From: Neonectria sp. B-13
Lineage: Eukaryota; Ascomycota; Sordariomycetes; Hypocreales; Nectriaceae
Assembly (NCBI GenBank): GCA_002682825.1
Contig: NOKP01000001.1
Location: 4,343,296 to 4,407,295, forward strand
DNA length: 64,000 nucleotides
Reading direction: 5' to 3'
The notes below the pieces were generated by a model. The model was not told the DNA's origin. It did not search any database and saw only the letters and a list, made by a program, of their open reading frames with translations. Below, in pieces: positions 42,944-55,200 of the stretch (the first letter of the stretch is position 1; the number at the start of each line of letters is the position of its first letter). Position numbers and translations under genes: made by a program.

Positions 42944-44793
42944 ATGGCCGCCTCCGTCTCGCCGGATCTGGGAGACCTGGCCCGGCTCGACTACCGAGAC
43001 GCCTTTGCCCGTGCCGTAGCCGAGCATCGCGTCCGCCCGCTCGTCTTGCCTTACTGCTTGCTGGGCACTTCTCTGCTGCCGCCGCTGTGGCTCGCCCTCT
43101 CCCACACCAGCCGGCCGTGGGTTTACCGCTCGCGATGGCTCGTCGTCGGCCTCGTCGTCGTCATGGACGCCGAGATCATCGGCTCCATGAGCAGCGCCAA
43201 CGTCGCCTCCGCGTACGGGGCCGGCCTCATGGGCATGTGGGGGATCCTTTCGGCGCTGCATCTGCTGGTCTGGTCGCGTCCGCAGTCTGACGCCGCCAGG
43301 GCTGTCCGGGCTGTTAAGGGGAACAGGCTGAATGGGTTCTCCAGGCTGAATGGGTTCTCCAGGCTGAATGGATTGTCCGAGCCTGACTCTAAGCTTGCGA
43401 ACAAGCTTGGTGGTGGTGAGCGAACCGACGACGATGATGGGTTGCGGCTACGCAAACTGGACGGCATCGCTGCATCCGACTCTTCCTCGTCCGTCGTATC
43501 CAAAACCCCCCAAAACCACCACCAACATGATCTAACCAACCAACACGAGGACTTGGACTCGGACTCGGACCCGGGCAACGACCTTGACAACGGCAATGAC
43601 TGCGTCTGGCAGCCCTTCCCCGAGCACGGCTCATTCCTGCAGCGCCTCAACTGGTCCATGGACTTCGTCACCAACTACAGATGCATCGGTAGGTAGCCTC
43701 GGCCTCCCCGAGGATGCGCAAATGCCATGATGCATCATGCATCCTGCATCCTGCATCCTGCATCCTGTAACCCGCAGCTAACATGCCTCTAGGCTGGAAC
43801 TGTTCCATCCGCTCCGTTCCCCTGCCCCACATCCCTGCCCGCATCCGCCCTGGGGATCCCGTCTCCCTCGACGCCATGCCCGTCGTCTCCCGAAGCGGCT
43901 ACCGGCGCAGCCTCACCACCTCCGAGTTCATCTGGACCCGCCTTCGGACCCTCGCCGTCTTGTACGTCATCCTCGACTTCTTGGCCGTCTTCATGATGAA
44001 AGATCCCTACTTCGTCCTCGGCCCCGACCGGAGCAACGGCCATGAGCTGCCCTCGTTCCTGCGCCGGTTGCCCTCGTGGGCCCTGCTTACATACCGCGAG
44101 CTGTTCAGTCTCGCCGGCATCTTCAGCGCCATCGGCGAGATCTTCATCGTCCATGACCTGTTCCAGTACTACGTCTTCTCCCGCGTCTTCCCCATCCGCG
44201 AGGAGCTCTGGCAGTACACCTCCATCTTCGGCTCCTTCTCTCAGGTCCTGGATCGAGGGTTGGCTGGCTGGTGGGGATCCTGGTGGCACCAGACCTTCCG
44301 GCTGCAATTCAGCTCCCCGGCTGCCTATCTGATCAACAACGGCTACCTGACCAAGGGCACGCTGACCGCCCAAATCGTCACCCTGTATGTGTCCTTCCTC
44401 CAGTCAGGCCTGCTCCACGTCTCGGGAAGCCTGTCTTCAATGCCCAAGACCAAGTTGTGGCGCGCCCCGCTGTTCTTCTTCCTCCAGCCTCCTGGCATCT
44501 TGATCCAAGTCTCCCTCAACTGGGCCATTGACACATACCTCCCCAGTCTCCCCAAGACGCTCCGTCGGGTGTTGAACCTGGTGTTTGCCTTGGCTTGGTT
44601 GCAGATGACAGCCAGGTTCTTTTGTGACGACATTGCGTCGACGGGCCTCTGGCTCCTTGAGCCGGTTCCCATATCCCCTTTTCGTTGGCTCGGTTTCGGT
44701 CATCCCAACGATCATTGGTGGCGCTTGAACCGGGAGCTGTTCCCGAAGTGGCATTCTGGAGACCATTGGTGGACGAGTGGTCTACAAATCTAA
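42944..44793 (+). CDS. Wax-synthase-like membrane O-acyltransferase
   Basis: Two exons, 42944-43688 and 43793-44793, with a 104-bp intron; 581 aa. A polytopic membrane protein: hydrophobic segments near the start (VLPYCLLGTSLLPPLWLAL, WLVVGLVVVMDAEIIG), then TLAVLYVILDFLAVFMM, ELFSLAGIFSAIGEIF, LTAQIVTLYVSFLQSGLLHV and later ones. GWWGSWWHQTFRLQF matches the wax-synthase/MBOAT-type region with a conserved WHQxFR, and a second His occurs in GLLHVSG, as in fungal acetyltransferases of terpenoid pathways. A hydrophilic, Asp-rich insert (about 130-225) is low in complexity and starts with three RLNGFS-type repeats. Substrate cannot be read from sequence. It diverges from the Zn2Cys6 gene. Confidence 0.82.
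43327..43380 (+). repeat. Coding minisatellite: three 18-bp units (RLNGFS)
   Basis: Three tandem 18-bp units; the first two are identical, the third differs at two positions and gives RLNGLS. It lies within the hydrophilic loop of the acyltransferase and keeps the frame. Confidence 0.85.
43731..43767. repeat. TGCATCC heptanucleotide repeat within an intron
   Basis: Several tandem TGCATCC units in the single intron of the acyltransferase gene (43689-43792), between donor and branch site. Confidence 0.8.
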
Positions 44794-45127
44794 CAGGTTA
44801 CCGACTTCCAAATTCGACAACAACAGAGGTGTTTCTGGTCTGGGGGCATGGGGTTTCTCTTTCACGAATCATCGTTTAGATACATGCAAATAGACAACGG
44901 AGGGCACTAGAAGCTAGACAGAATGAGCGTTCCAACCCAAAAATAAGCCTGCTATGCAAGCAGCCAATCATATCCCTAGCTCAACACGAGCCCGCATAAT
45001 CATTATGCGGCAGTCAGTTTCACTGCAATTCTAGCCTTTGTAGAGCACTCTGGCCACACTTCGTGCACTAGTTACTTCTCGACTTCAGTCTATGTGCACA
45101 TTCGAAGAGTAGCATTGCCTATGGTCC
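44794..45127. other. Intergenic: convergent 3' ends of the acyltransferase and tert
   Basis: 334 bp; nothing else recognised. Confidence 0.6.
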
Positions 45128-48100
45128 CTAAGCAACCCGCCGAGCCTCTCGTTGTTTCCCTGACTTCAGTCTCTCTGCTTCAGTACGTAACCATGCAACA
45201 ACTTCACCATACTTGGCCGGCTTCTTGGCCAGGACCTTGGCAAATGCGGTGCAAGCGATTCTAGTCAAGTAAGACAACGGATCCAACTCGAAACTATTGC
45301 AAAATAATAAAAAAGCAAGCACTTACAAGGCAACCTGAGTCTTCCTCACTTCACAAGTGTACTGGGGATACCGCATCTTCCGAGATTTACCGGTCAGGAG
45401 TAGAAACGCAACATCGATAGTTTTGGTGATTGTCCCTATAACACAGCAGCTGTTAAAAAAACATGTCTCGAGGACAACAGAAGCTCAAGGAGACCCACGG
45501 ATGATTATGCCGCAACGGGGCTGTTGGGATTTTCCGAGGCACCGTAGGTACGCCCACATCTTGCTGGCCGTTTCACAGAACGCGCCATGGAGCGACGTCA
45601 GGACGGTGCGGGTCGAGTTGTGTGCTGTGTCAAAGAACATGAGGTGCGACTGAATCTTGAACGCATCTATGTTGCCTACCGTTAGCAGTCTGCATTTCAT
45701 GTTGGGCACGGCTAGTTATGAGACTCACTGAGGACTTTTCGCTGGAAGTTCTGGCCAGGTGCGCGACCGAAGTCGACGGTGAGTGAAGCTGCTACATCTA
45801 GTTTGCGTCAGGATTGTAATGCTCTGGCTGAGCTCGTCGCGATACTTACCAATGCCCACATCTCTCTGACGATCTTTGGTGATATCCAGAGTCTGGCAGT
45901 CAACGAGAAGCCCACAGTAGGGAAACCCAGTCCCTCCGTCCATTTTAAAGATATCCTCGCCGCTGCACCACATATCAAAGTTGACCAACGTCTTCTTGGG
46001 ATTGACCACAACGCCATAGTCGGGGAGGCCCCGGTGCATCGTCTCCACGAACCTGATGGCCTTGTCTCTATCGAGTGTGATAAGGAGAAAGTCATCAATC
46101 AGTCTCAGCAAGAGGGTGTCCGGCCCCACCAAGAAGCCAAGGTGCTTCCTCTCAAGGTCGGCATAGAAGTAGTTGCATAGGAATGATGACAAAACGGATC
46201 CTTGGGGGATTCCCATCTTCTGCCGGTAGTACTTCTTACCCACCTTGACGAGATTCTGCTCCACGTGCTGTGCCAGTAGACTTAGAAGCTCTTGGACGCT
46301 ATGTGTCTTTTGGACAGCGCTATCCACAAAGATTGTGTTTTTCTTCTTGCCAGCCAGGTCTGTCTCGAGTCGCTTTGAGAAGCCTGAGGTATCACCCTCT
46401 CGGAGTGCGGTCGCGTGCCAGCGACGAATTGCCTTGGTGGCAGCCCTGTTTCCCTGCAGCTCGGCTCGCTCGCCAGGTTTTACCTCAACGTGCTTTGTGA
46501 TGGTGTACTTGGCTTGGCTAGGTACCGATCCCATCAGGTTGATAACTGCAGCTTGCGGGATCGTGTCGAAGGCGGCCTGGACATCCACCTTTGCAAAGTA
46601 CAGCCTACCGTGATTGGGGCCTAACTTCTCTTTGAATCCTTTCAGACGGGCGTATATATCACTGACAGAGAACATGGTGGAGCCTAGCTTGGAGGGATTG
46701 AGGATCTAGGCGTGTTAGCTTGGTACTTCAACTCGATCATCTTCACTTGCCTTCTCCAGCTTCAGCAGTGTATGGACCGGACCAAGTATCGAGTTGATGC
46801 TAGGACCAAGGAATTTGGTTGCCCCTCGAGTTAAAGCTCTTCGCCTCAGGTTCATGATGGGTCGCAGTTTGTCACCCTTTGGCAACAGACGGATCTGGCT
46901 GAACCCAAGCCGTCTTGACTGTAGTATTCGCAGCGCATCATCCAACTTGACTTCCTCAAACATGCTCTCCTTAAGCTTCGCCATTGAGGGCTCTGAGATG
47001 TATTTCCAGACCTCATGTCGAAAATAAAACACTTGGTACCGGTGAGAATTGGACTCTGTAACGTAAAAGTTGCTGCGAATTAGGGGTATCAGAAGGGAGT
47101 CGAATATATAGTATAAAAGTTCGTGAAAAATTTCATGTCGTTTGGCGGTGTCTGTTTGGCTTGGTCTCTGGGTCCCAAGACCAGGAGGTTGAAGCCAAGA
47201 AATGTCTATGATCTGCAAGGTTTCAAGGCCAGTTAGAATAGAAGTTAGAGGCTAATGACTCCGTGCATTTACCTTTAGATCCTGAGAAATCTCATGAAGG
47301 GACACGGTCTCAAATCGCCTCAACTTGACGAAATGATCGATCTTTTGCAAAATCTTGGCCTTGTTGTGGATCTGAGTTTCGCCGTCCCCCCAAAATTGGT
47401 TCGGAATCACCGTTGACATAACGGCTTGACAGAACGCCGAGACTTGAGACAGTGGGGTTGCTAACTCAACTAAAGAGCTGTACTGCGGAGAAGGAGGCAC
47501 TTGAGTGCTAAGTTGTGGTTTACGGAAATGCTTCTTCGTAGTCCGCCGACCCTGAGATGGCGTAGTCGTAGTGATCTGGAGGCACTTCTCCTTGTAGGAT
47601 GAAGTATAATCCTTCGTCTGGGCTGCTCTCCGATTCCAACTTTGCACGTCAAAGGCGCAAGGGCAATAGTGCCTAAGGAGCTCAATAAAAGAACAACGGC
47701 CATGCCGAACTTGAAGGCGCTCTACCAGTCTCTCTGCATCGCCGCGTAGTCTCTTTGGCAATTTCGGCAGTTGGCGGTCTTGTTTATCAGGCTTTTGTGG
47801 GAAAGCAAGCGTGATTTCTTCGTCCCTTAATGTATAGTCTTGGAATTGCTGTGCGGTCCGAGAGGTATCGATTTGTGAAGTGAAGACATTGTGTAGTCCG
47901 AATTGGCGAGGGAACATGTACATCATGATCTTGATGGTATTGCGTCGCTGCTCCATTTCGGTTTTCGAATGATCTGCTTCGTCCTCGGAACCGGCAGCTT
48001 TTGGTGTGCGAGAACACCTATTGAGAACATCTGCGACGGATTAGCTACGATAGAAAGGATAGTGCGACACCAAAACTACAGTACGGATATGCTTGAACCC

Positions 48101-49055
48101 TGGTTGGACCAGTCCCTTTGCACTGAGGGATGGCTTTGCGTAGAATATTCTACTTCTCACCAATGTGATTTCCGCTGGTTTTCGGCATACTGGTGATTGG
48201 GCCGCCCCCACGGATTTGGCACTTCCAGGAAGGTCAAGCTCAGATAATGGAATACCTGCAATTGTGAGTGAGAGCCGAAGGAAGGAATCACAGGGACCTC
48301 CTAACCACTCAGCTGACGGTAGTTGTGGAAGCCGATTTGAAGAGCCATATATATGGAACCATCGAGGAGAAGGTCAATCATCATCTTCTCGCCAGACTGG
48401 CCGAGAAGTGCCAAAAGTTGCGGCCACGGTGCTTCCCTGAGTGCCTTGACGTTGGAATTTGGGTACAAACTGAAAAGACCGGGAACCACGACTCCGCCCT
48501 GGTCACCTGGAGTAGCACCTCTCCTGAACCCATCGCACAACAGATGCTGAGGTCGCTTGCCTGCCTTCAGTTCTCTCGAGAAAAGGAGCCAGATGACAAA
48601 GTCGACAATCTATTTCCATGTCAGTCGCACGGTAACATGCAAAAGAAGCAACCACAAACCTCAGACTGTGAATACATAGACTTTGAAAGGCCATCAGATA
48701 TAGTCACGTTCGACTCGTCTCCTTTCTGGGAGAATGACACCCATTGTTCCCACCTCGTGTCCTGATGGTCGGGTTGTGGCTGATGGGTACACACAAGTGA
48801 GGTATCCAGAAGATGTACGAGCTGAGCTTCAGTCTCTCCAATTTCTTCCTTTTGGCCTAAGGAAGCAATTTTCTTTCGTCGAAGACGAGAGCTGCCGGGA
48901 AGATTGGAGAGAATGTGCTCTCTCAGTGTGGTAACCCTGGCATAACAGCGCTCCAGAAGATCCCGCCGGACAGGCGTGCCACTGCCGGGAATCTTCGGTT
49001 TTTTGGAGACCGACGCGTCATTGTAGTTGTTCTTGCGTTTTGACTTCGAGGCCAT
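45128..49055 (-). CDS. tert: Telomerase reverse transcriptase (TERT)
   Basis: Ten exons: 49055-48660, 48609-48306, 48255-48085, 48030-47273, 47212-46751, 46705-45850, 45797-45729, 45666-45499, 45435-45327, 45260-45128; 1141 aa with every junction in frame. Copies the telomerase RNA template onto chromosome ends. Visible: TEN/GQ-type N-terminus (TSLV, FVIWLLFSREL, HNYRQLSGIPLSEL), RNA-binding domain (FYAKPSLSAKG, HIHVLNRC, FPRQFGLHNVF), motif T (YYIFDSLLIPLIRSNFYVTE), motif 1-2 (QIRLLPKGDKLRPIMNLRRR), motif A with catalytic Asp (FAKVDVQAAFDTIP), motif B (KMGIPQGSVLSSFLCNYFY), motif C with the Asp pair (LLRLIDDFLLIT), motif D/E (VVVNPKKTLVN, FPYCGLLVD), and the C-terminal thumb (NAFKIQSHLMFFDTAHNS, MWAYLRCLG). 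Intron 5 uses a GC donor. The Asp triad is intact, so the enzyme should be active. Confidence 0.94.
46706..46750 (-). other. 45-nt GC-AG intron in tert
   Basis: Donor GCAAGT, branch GCTAAC, acceptor TAG. Only this joint gives LLKLEK then ILNPSKLGSTMFSVSDIY, the usual TERT order; GT donors nearby break the frame or leave an intron under 30 nt. Confidence 0.85.
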
Positions 49056-52000
49056 GTCAGTGAAGCGTTGGTTGTCCACGCATGTCGCGACGTCTCAGGT
49101 GTTCATTCAGTATCGTGGGTTGTCGTCAAGCGACGCCACAGGCGCTTTCAAGGTGGACAAATGGGAGAGGTATCCACCAGTGGCTTGGCCAGGATGTGGC
49201 TGACCAGACCAATCTGGGGGGCTTGGCCGGATCAGGTCAAGCGGCCATAGCGTAGCGTCTCCGGCTTCAGGTCCAGCAAAGTGGCGCCAATTATTCACAC
49301 TCGACGGATATATCGAAGGGTTAACGCAGGTACAGCATCTCATCAGGCAATGTGATGAGTCGGAGCGATCTTATGTGGCTAGTGAGGAGGAGGTCTACCC
49401 ACGGGATTAGACCGGACTCAGAGTGGACTCAAAGCGGACTCGATTCGGCATACATCAGCCAGCAGCAGGACCGGCATACAACAGCCAGCAGCAGACAGAA
49501 CCTGCATCCAGCAGCATCGGTGGCAGCAATCAAAGCACGGGGAGCACGGAGGTTAGCCGGCAGTGATACGACCTAGGCAAACACACATTGGTGATGTGCT
49601 AGATGGTACGATCGATTGAATTGGATGATTTACATGGGTCCCCGGATCTACAACCACGTCGTCTGGACTCTGGAGTCTGGAGTACCGGTAGACAAGGGCA
49701 ATTTAAACAGATTTTTCCTCCTTCATCTGTTCGGGGATACCGGGTGATTCTGGAGCAGAGGGAATTTGATTTTCAGCTGTTCAGCACGGGACAAGACAAA
49801 GGCTGAACGCACACGACCAGGACCGGGGCATGTCGAAGAGCTCGCGGGCATCATGGATCTTTATCGCCAGGGGTATCAGGACTTCCAGGGATGGACACGA
49901 GGCAACTAGGCCTGGCGGACAGGGATCTAATGTCTCTGGAATAGAAATTTGATCCATCCATCGCAGCCGTTGCTAGGACAAAGGATCCGTCGCATGACGA
50001 GTTTTCCCCCACCTTGGACGTGTGAGGCAGGCTCCTGGTAAGTAGGTGGGGAGCGACACGGGAGACAGACGGGAGGGATCGAGAAGTGTATTCGTGCCTG
50101 CTTTCGTACGAAGTACGAATAAGTTACAAGTTGGATAACGGAGGTCGGAGGTCGGAGGCTCGGGAACACAAGGCAGGAAAAGGGGGGAGCACGACATGAG
50201 GGGGGACTTGCAGGTAGCCCTGGGGTAACATCTAGGATACGGCAATATCCATTATCCAATGCCCAGCCAAAGAGACGGCGTTTCGAGAGGGCAAAGGGGG
50301 TCCGACATTGCGATGGATGGAATGGAGGTCTTGGACGGATAGTCTAGTTGCCCGCGAAAATAGATTGATGCCGGTCCCCCATGTTCAGTGGATGATCGAT
50401 AAGCGGACGCTAGAGGAGGCCGCTGGAACCCCTGGAAGGTCACTGGACGGTGGGACTTGGGCTCGACAGGGCTCGACTGGACTGGACTTGATGATCGCCC
50501 GACCAAACACGACCACACGAGACAGGTTCATGAGGGTGAGGCAAACGGCGAGGCCCTAGATGCGAGAGGGATTGGATCACTGCGGCTTCTTAGGGGGGAA
50601 ATATGCTTCTCTGGATGCGGCCCAGCGGTTGCTGTTGCGGCTTCTGAGGTGCGTTGGCCAATGCGGTGTTTAAGACCATTGCCACATTCCACCCGCTAAA
50701 ACGCATGGCCAAGCCCTGCCGAGCTCCAGCCACGGGGGAATGTCTAGGGTCTCGACCCCTGGGGGACAACCTAACAGCGCCCGCGCCAAACCACCCGACC
50801 CGACCTCGCCGGGCTGCATTCTTGTGAATGCCACCAAACAGGAGTAATGGGCGACCACACATGGCGCACGCACCCACACCTATCGCACAACGCCTTACCG
50901 AGCTTGGTATGTACCCGGCCTCGCTGTGCCTTGCTTCAGGTACAGGACATCAGAGCACATCATCCTGACGTTCGTTCAGTCGAGGTGGTGAGATACATCT
51001 GTCCCTGAGCAGGCTGGCCAGTACGGATGCATCTCGCGAATTGCTGGCTCCTCCGGCACTAATAAAAGCTTACAGGGGACCACACCCTACTTGTCTCCCA
51101 TGCCCACCTCTCTACATAGTAAGGCATCATTTGCTATCCTGTCCCTACGGGCCTAGGACCACTGAACGAGGGCCATCGAAGCCCGCCACGGGTTGCGATC
51201 CACCAACTAGCCCCCAACTGCATCTGCAGCCCCGAGCGCATGTTGATTGATTGTTCCGTGACTGTTGGTTGCACGTAGTAAAACTTACATCCATACTACT
51301 ACCTCACACTTCGCCTGTGCCTGGGCGGATGTACCTCGCCGAGTCCTCCCCACGGAGCTCGGGTGAGTCGCGGGCAGGTATGGTACCTGAGGACTAGCGA
51401 CGGATGCAACTGAAAGAGACGGGATGGTCAAATGCAGTAAGGCGCCGCAGCGTCTGCACCCGCTCCACGTCGTGCAGGGCCGCAGGCACGCTGCACAAGC
51501 TCAGTGAAGAAACGGCCCAGTGGAGCTGGAGACTTTGCCTTTTGGGCTCCAGTTCTCCCTGAGTGGCCTGTATTCGGCCTGGTCCTTATGCTTGATTTGT
51601 GCCCGTCCAGTGTGGGAAATCCCATCTCGTCCCGTCCCATCCTGTTCCCATCCAATCTCCATACTATGTAGTATCCCATCCGCTCCAGCAATACTTCGCA
51701 GCACCTAATTATTCGGCACTGCACCCATCAACTCAGCCCGCATCAGCTTCCCTGTGCGTGCGTTGTGCCAGCATCCCCCTCGTTGCCTAGGGCCCCAGTA
51801 GGAGGAGCCGGCCCGCGGGAGACGAGCCTCCACTCCCGTCACCATTTTCATCCATCCCTCCCTCGGCCTTGCCTTAGGTTGGCTCACTGTCTGAGTCCCG
51901 TCTCTGTTCTCTCTCTCTAATTAGTGGCCCCCCGAGTCCTTGGTCCTTCACTTTAGGTGGTCCACAGCGGTCCCGTCCCGTCCTCCACTGTCACCGCCGT

Positions 52001-52205
52001 ACCTACTACTCACCCGTACCGTCCATCCCGTCTCTGTAACTTATCTGCCAACTGCCAACGCCAACGCCAGCTCTCACACCCACAGGCGCACCACCATCAA
52101 CACCCACGCCCACGCCAACGCCAACGCATCGATGCTCGCTGCATGGGTCTCTAGCCCCCCGACCAGTCGCTCCGCACGACGAGCCTGACCGATGCTCAGG
52201 CCACC
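49056..52205. other. 3.15-kb gene-free stretch between tert and the RhoGEF gene
   Basis: Largest gap in the window and flanked by two divergent genes. It holds a short 26-bp-period repeat (49446-49494), CG- and CT-rich tracts and stop-dense frames on both strands. No protein gene, tRNA or telomere-like sequence was recognised. A non-coding RNA cannot be excluded. Confidence 0.6.
49446..49494. repeat. Imperfect tandem repeat with 26-bp period
   Basis: Two 23-bp copies (49446-49468 and 49472-49494) that begin CGGCATACA and end CAGCCAGCAGCAG, with one mismatch, separated by three bases. Short GGACTCAnAG repeats lie immediately before them. Confidence 0.7.
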
Positions 52206-55200
52206 ATGGACAACCGCATGGATATGGACCTCCAGGCGGGCCTCCAAGCGGGCCTCCAGGACCTCCACGCTGACTTCCAGGCCGTCGACTCGGGTCCAAC
52301 AAGAGCCCATGTCGAGCCTCACCATCACAACCTCCAGCACCACTCCCAGCGACATCGACTCCCGCATCCTCGCTCTGAGCACCACAATCCCAATCACGAT
52401 CACGACCGCATATACGACCACGACCGCACCCGCGCCCACTCCCACGCTCAAGCCCACGTCCACGAAACCCACCCCCAACACGCCGTCCACGAGCTCCCCC
52501 TCCGTCACCACCACACCCAGCTGTCCCGACCCGATTACCACCAGCGCAACCTCTCGCCGCTCTCCCAGCACCTCGACATCGACATCGATATCGATATCGA
52601 CGACCCTGGCGCCCACTCTCCTGCGACCTACGCCGCCGCCAACCTGGACTCCGTCTCCTCAAACGCCCACCATGCATTTACCCCCGTGAATCCCGACGAC
52701 TTCTACAAAAGCTACCGGGCCCTTCACCTCAACAGCAATCCCGACACCCTCCCCATGGCCACCGCCTCCTCTCCGCGTCCGTCGTTGCGTTCCAACGGCG
52801 ATGGCACCACCCCCAAGCACCCCGTCATGTCCCCAACCCGAGCGACAGCGCGGTCTGCCTCGAATCCCGTCGACAGCAGACCTACCGCCGCGGGCTACAA
52901 ACCCGGCGGTTCCCATCCAAGCGTGAGCGACCTCAAGAAGCGCTTCGACCAGAACGGCGCTAGTGCATCGTCTATCCCTCGTGCTCCTGTGTCGTTGGGT
53001 GCTGCAGCAAGGTCTAGGCGAGATGCCGCTGCCAACACACAGCCGCGAAACGGTGCAACGTCTTACTCAACCCTGCGTGGCCGCGCCGGCACATCAAATC
53101 CTGCATCCTCTTCGTCGTCGTCGTCGCCTCGTTCGCAGAGGTCGAAATTTGTCGCTGAAGACCAGGTGTCGAGCAATTCCCAATCTTTTGCCAGCCGCAT
53201 CGGAAAGCCTCGAAGTGCCGTTAGCGGGAAGCCAAATGCATCCAAGTCAATGACCACCCTCGCCCCAAAGTCCCCACCTCTACCAACTTCTTCTTCCCCC
53301 ACTCCCTTGCGCTCGCAGGGCTTGCTATTTGGTGAGGTCCTCCCCGAGCAACACGATGCCTTGACCGCGGGGTATGGAATCGAGGGTGCCCAACCGCGCA
53401 GGACATCAGAATCTACCATTTCCCATTCCTGGACCCACCAACGAAGTCTATCCGACCCCGATGTCGAACCTTCATCTCCTACCAGCTGGTACCGCAGCCT
53501 TAACGGTGACCCTGTCGAAGAGCCGCCTCACCAGGAGCCTGTCCAAAAGGGACACGCCCGCTCGCAGAGTGATGTCCCCATATCAAACTCAGGACTGCCC
53601 GTCGCTCGCAAGCAACCTTCTCGAAAACCTCCCACTAGTGGCTCGTCCAAACTTCCACTATCGGTGAGGAAACTGAGCAGCCCGACCCCGAGCCAGTCAT
53701 CGACACGATCCAATTCCCCGTCCACCATCAAACGGCCCCAGACGAACGGTCGGGTATCGAGGGCAGGCGCACAAACGGCTCGAACGAAAACTCCGACTTC
53801 CCGAGCTAAGACACCAACGCAAACCCCTTCGGGTCGAAAACAAGCACCTCGAGCTCTGGTTACACCGACTAGCAACACACGACTCCAAGCCAATATAATC
53901 GCCCCTCTCCCCAAGCTCTCTCCCCCGCTAAGAAGCTCCCGTCCACGCCAACCAGTTTCTGTGGCCAGTACGGCGAGTTCTCGGATGAAGGCGATAGAAA
54001 GGGCCAGGTCTCCGAACCCCTCCCGGCCACCATCTAGGATTGCCGAGTCGACCACCCGGCGGCGAAAGATCTCTGTCGGCCCCATCGACTTTGAGAAGCG
54101 ACGAGAGGATATTCGGCTCGCGTACAGTAAGTCTATCCGCGAAAGTCAGGCTGTCGAAGCACGGCAGAAGGCCGCGGACCGACGACGCAAGGAAATGGAG
54201 GCGGCTGCAAAGGCCAAGGCTTCCGCTGCCACCATTGCCACTGCTACTAGCACTTCCACGACACCGACTCTAGAACCAGTGGCGCTGGACCCATCAGACA
54301 TCCCACCTGTTCCACCTATTCCGGATGCCGTGGCTCACCTAGATGCCCTGCATATTGATACCGATAATGAGGTTGAGAAGGTGGTCGAGCACTCCGTGGA
54401 GGCCCCCGAGGGACATCCATCTCCCTTCATTGAAGACCCCTTAATGTCCCCTTCCGACATCGCTGCCGCCCTACCTCCGGATGCCCTGATGATATTTATG
54501 GATCCGAATGCCGAGTCCGAGCCTCCTACCCCTCAACTAACTTCACACAATTTCGACTCGCCAACGCTTGGCGTTCCTGGAAGCTTCCCTCCAATCAGTC
54601 CCCCAGCCACCACCGATGAAAGGCCTCAAACCGCTGTGTCACAGGCATCAGGAACGACCGAATTTGACAACGAGGCTCAGACAACCCCACCAGTGCAAGC
54701 CCAATCTCCCTTGGAAGTCCCCGTCACAATCATCAAGCCGCCTAGTCCACAACCATCCAGTCCACCCCAAACCCGGATAGAGTACCAGTACCCATTTCAG
54801 GATGAGCCCGAATCCCCAGCTCTGCCGGGAACTAGCCAGGACACGGCCCAAGAACCACATGTGCCAGCTTCATCACAACCTCAAATCAAATCGCCCGTGG
54901 TTCCTGGGGCATTTAACAACGATTTAAATGTAGAACACAAATCTCCACAGGAGGTTCAGTCACCTTTCGAAGCCACCATTACCATTTTACCTCCACCGGA
55001 TGACGCAAGGCCAGACGACAGGCCCGAAGAGACGATACCGTTCCCCCGCATTGAACCCAATTACGAGTCGGATTGCCATTCGGAGTCAGATCATAACGGG
55101 GGCGATGGGCAGCACGATCACAATTACGACGACGGCGAGATCACCGATGCTTGCACAGAAGAGACAGATGATCACAACATAGCAGAGGAGTGTCGGTCAG

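Noticed and set aside
38864..44793. Complete secondary-metabolite cluster
   Set aside because: Only a regulator and an acyltransferase are present; flanking genes are housekeeping and no synthase is seen.
45294..45326. A 33-nt last intron in tert ending at the first AG
   Set aside because: It is too short and gives the wrong frame; the 66-nt intron to 45261 restores a TERT-like C-terminus.
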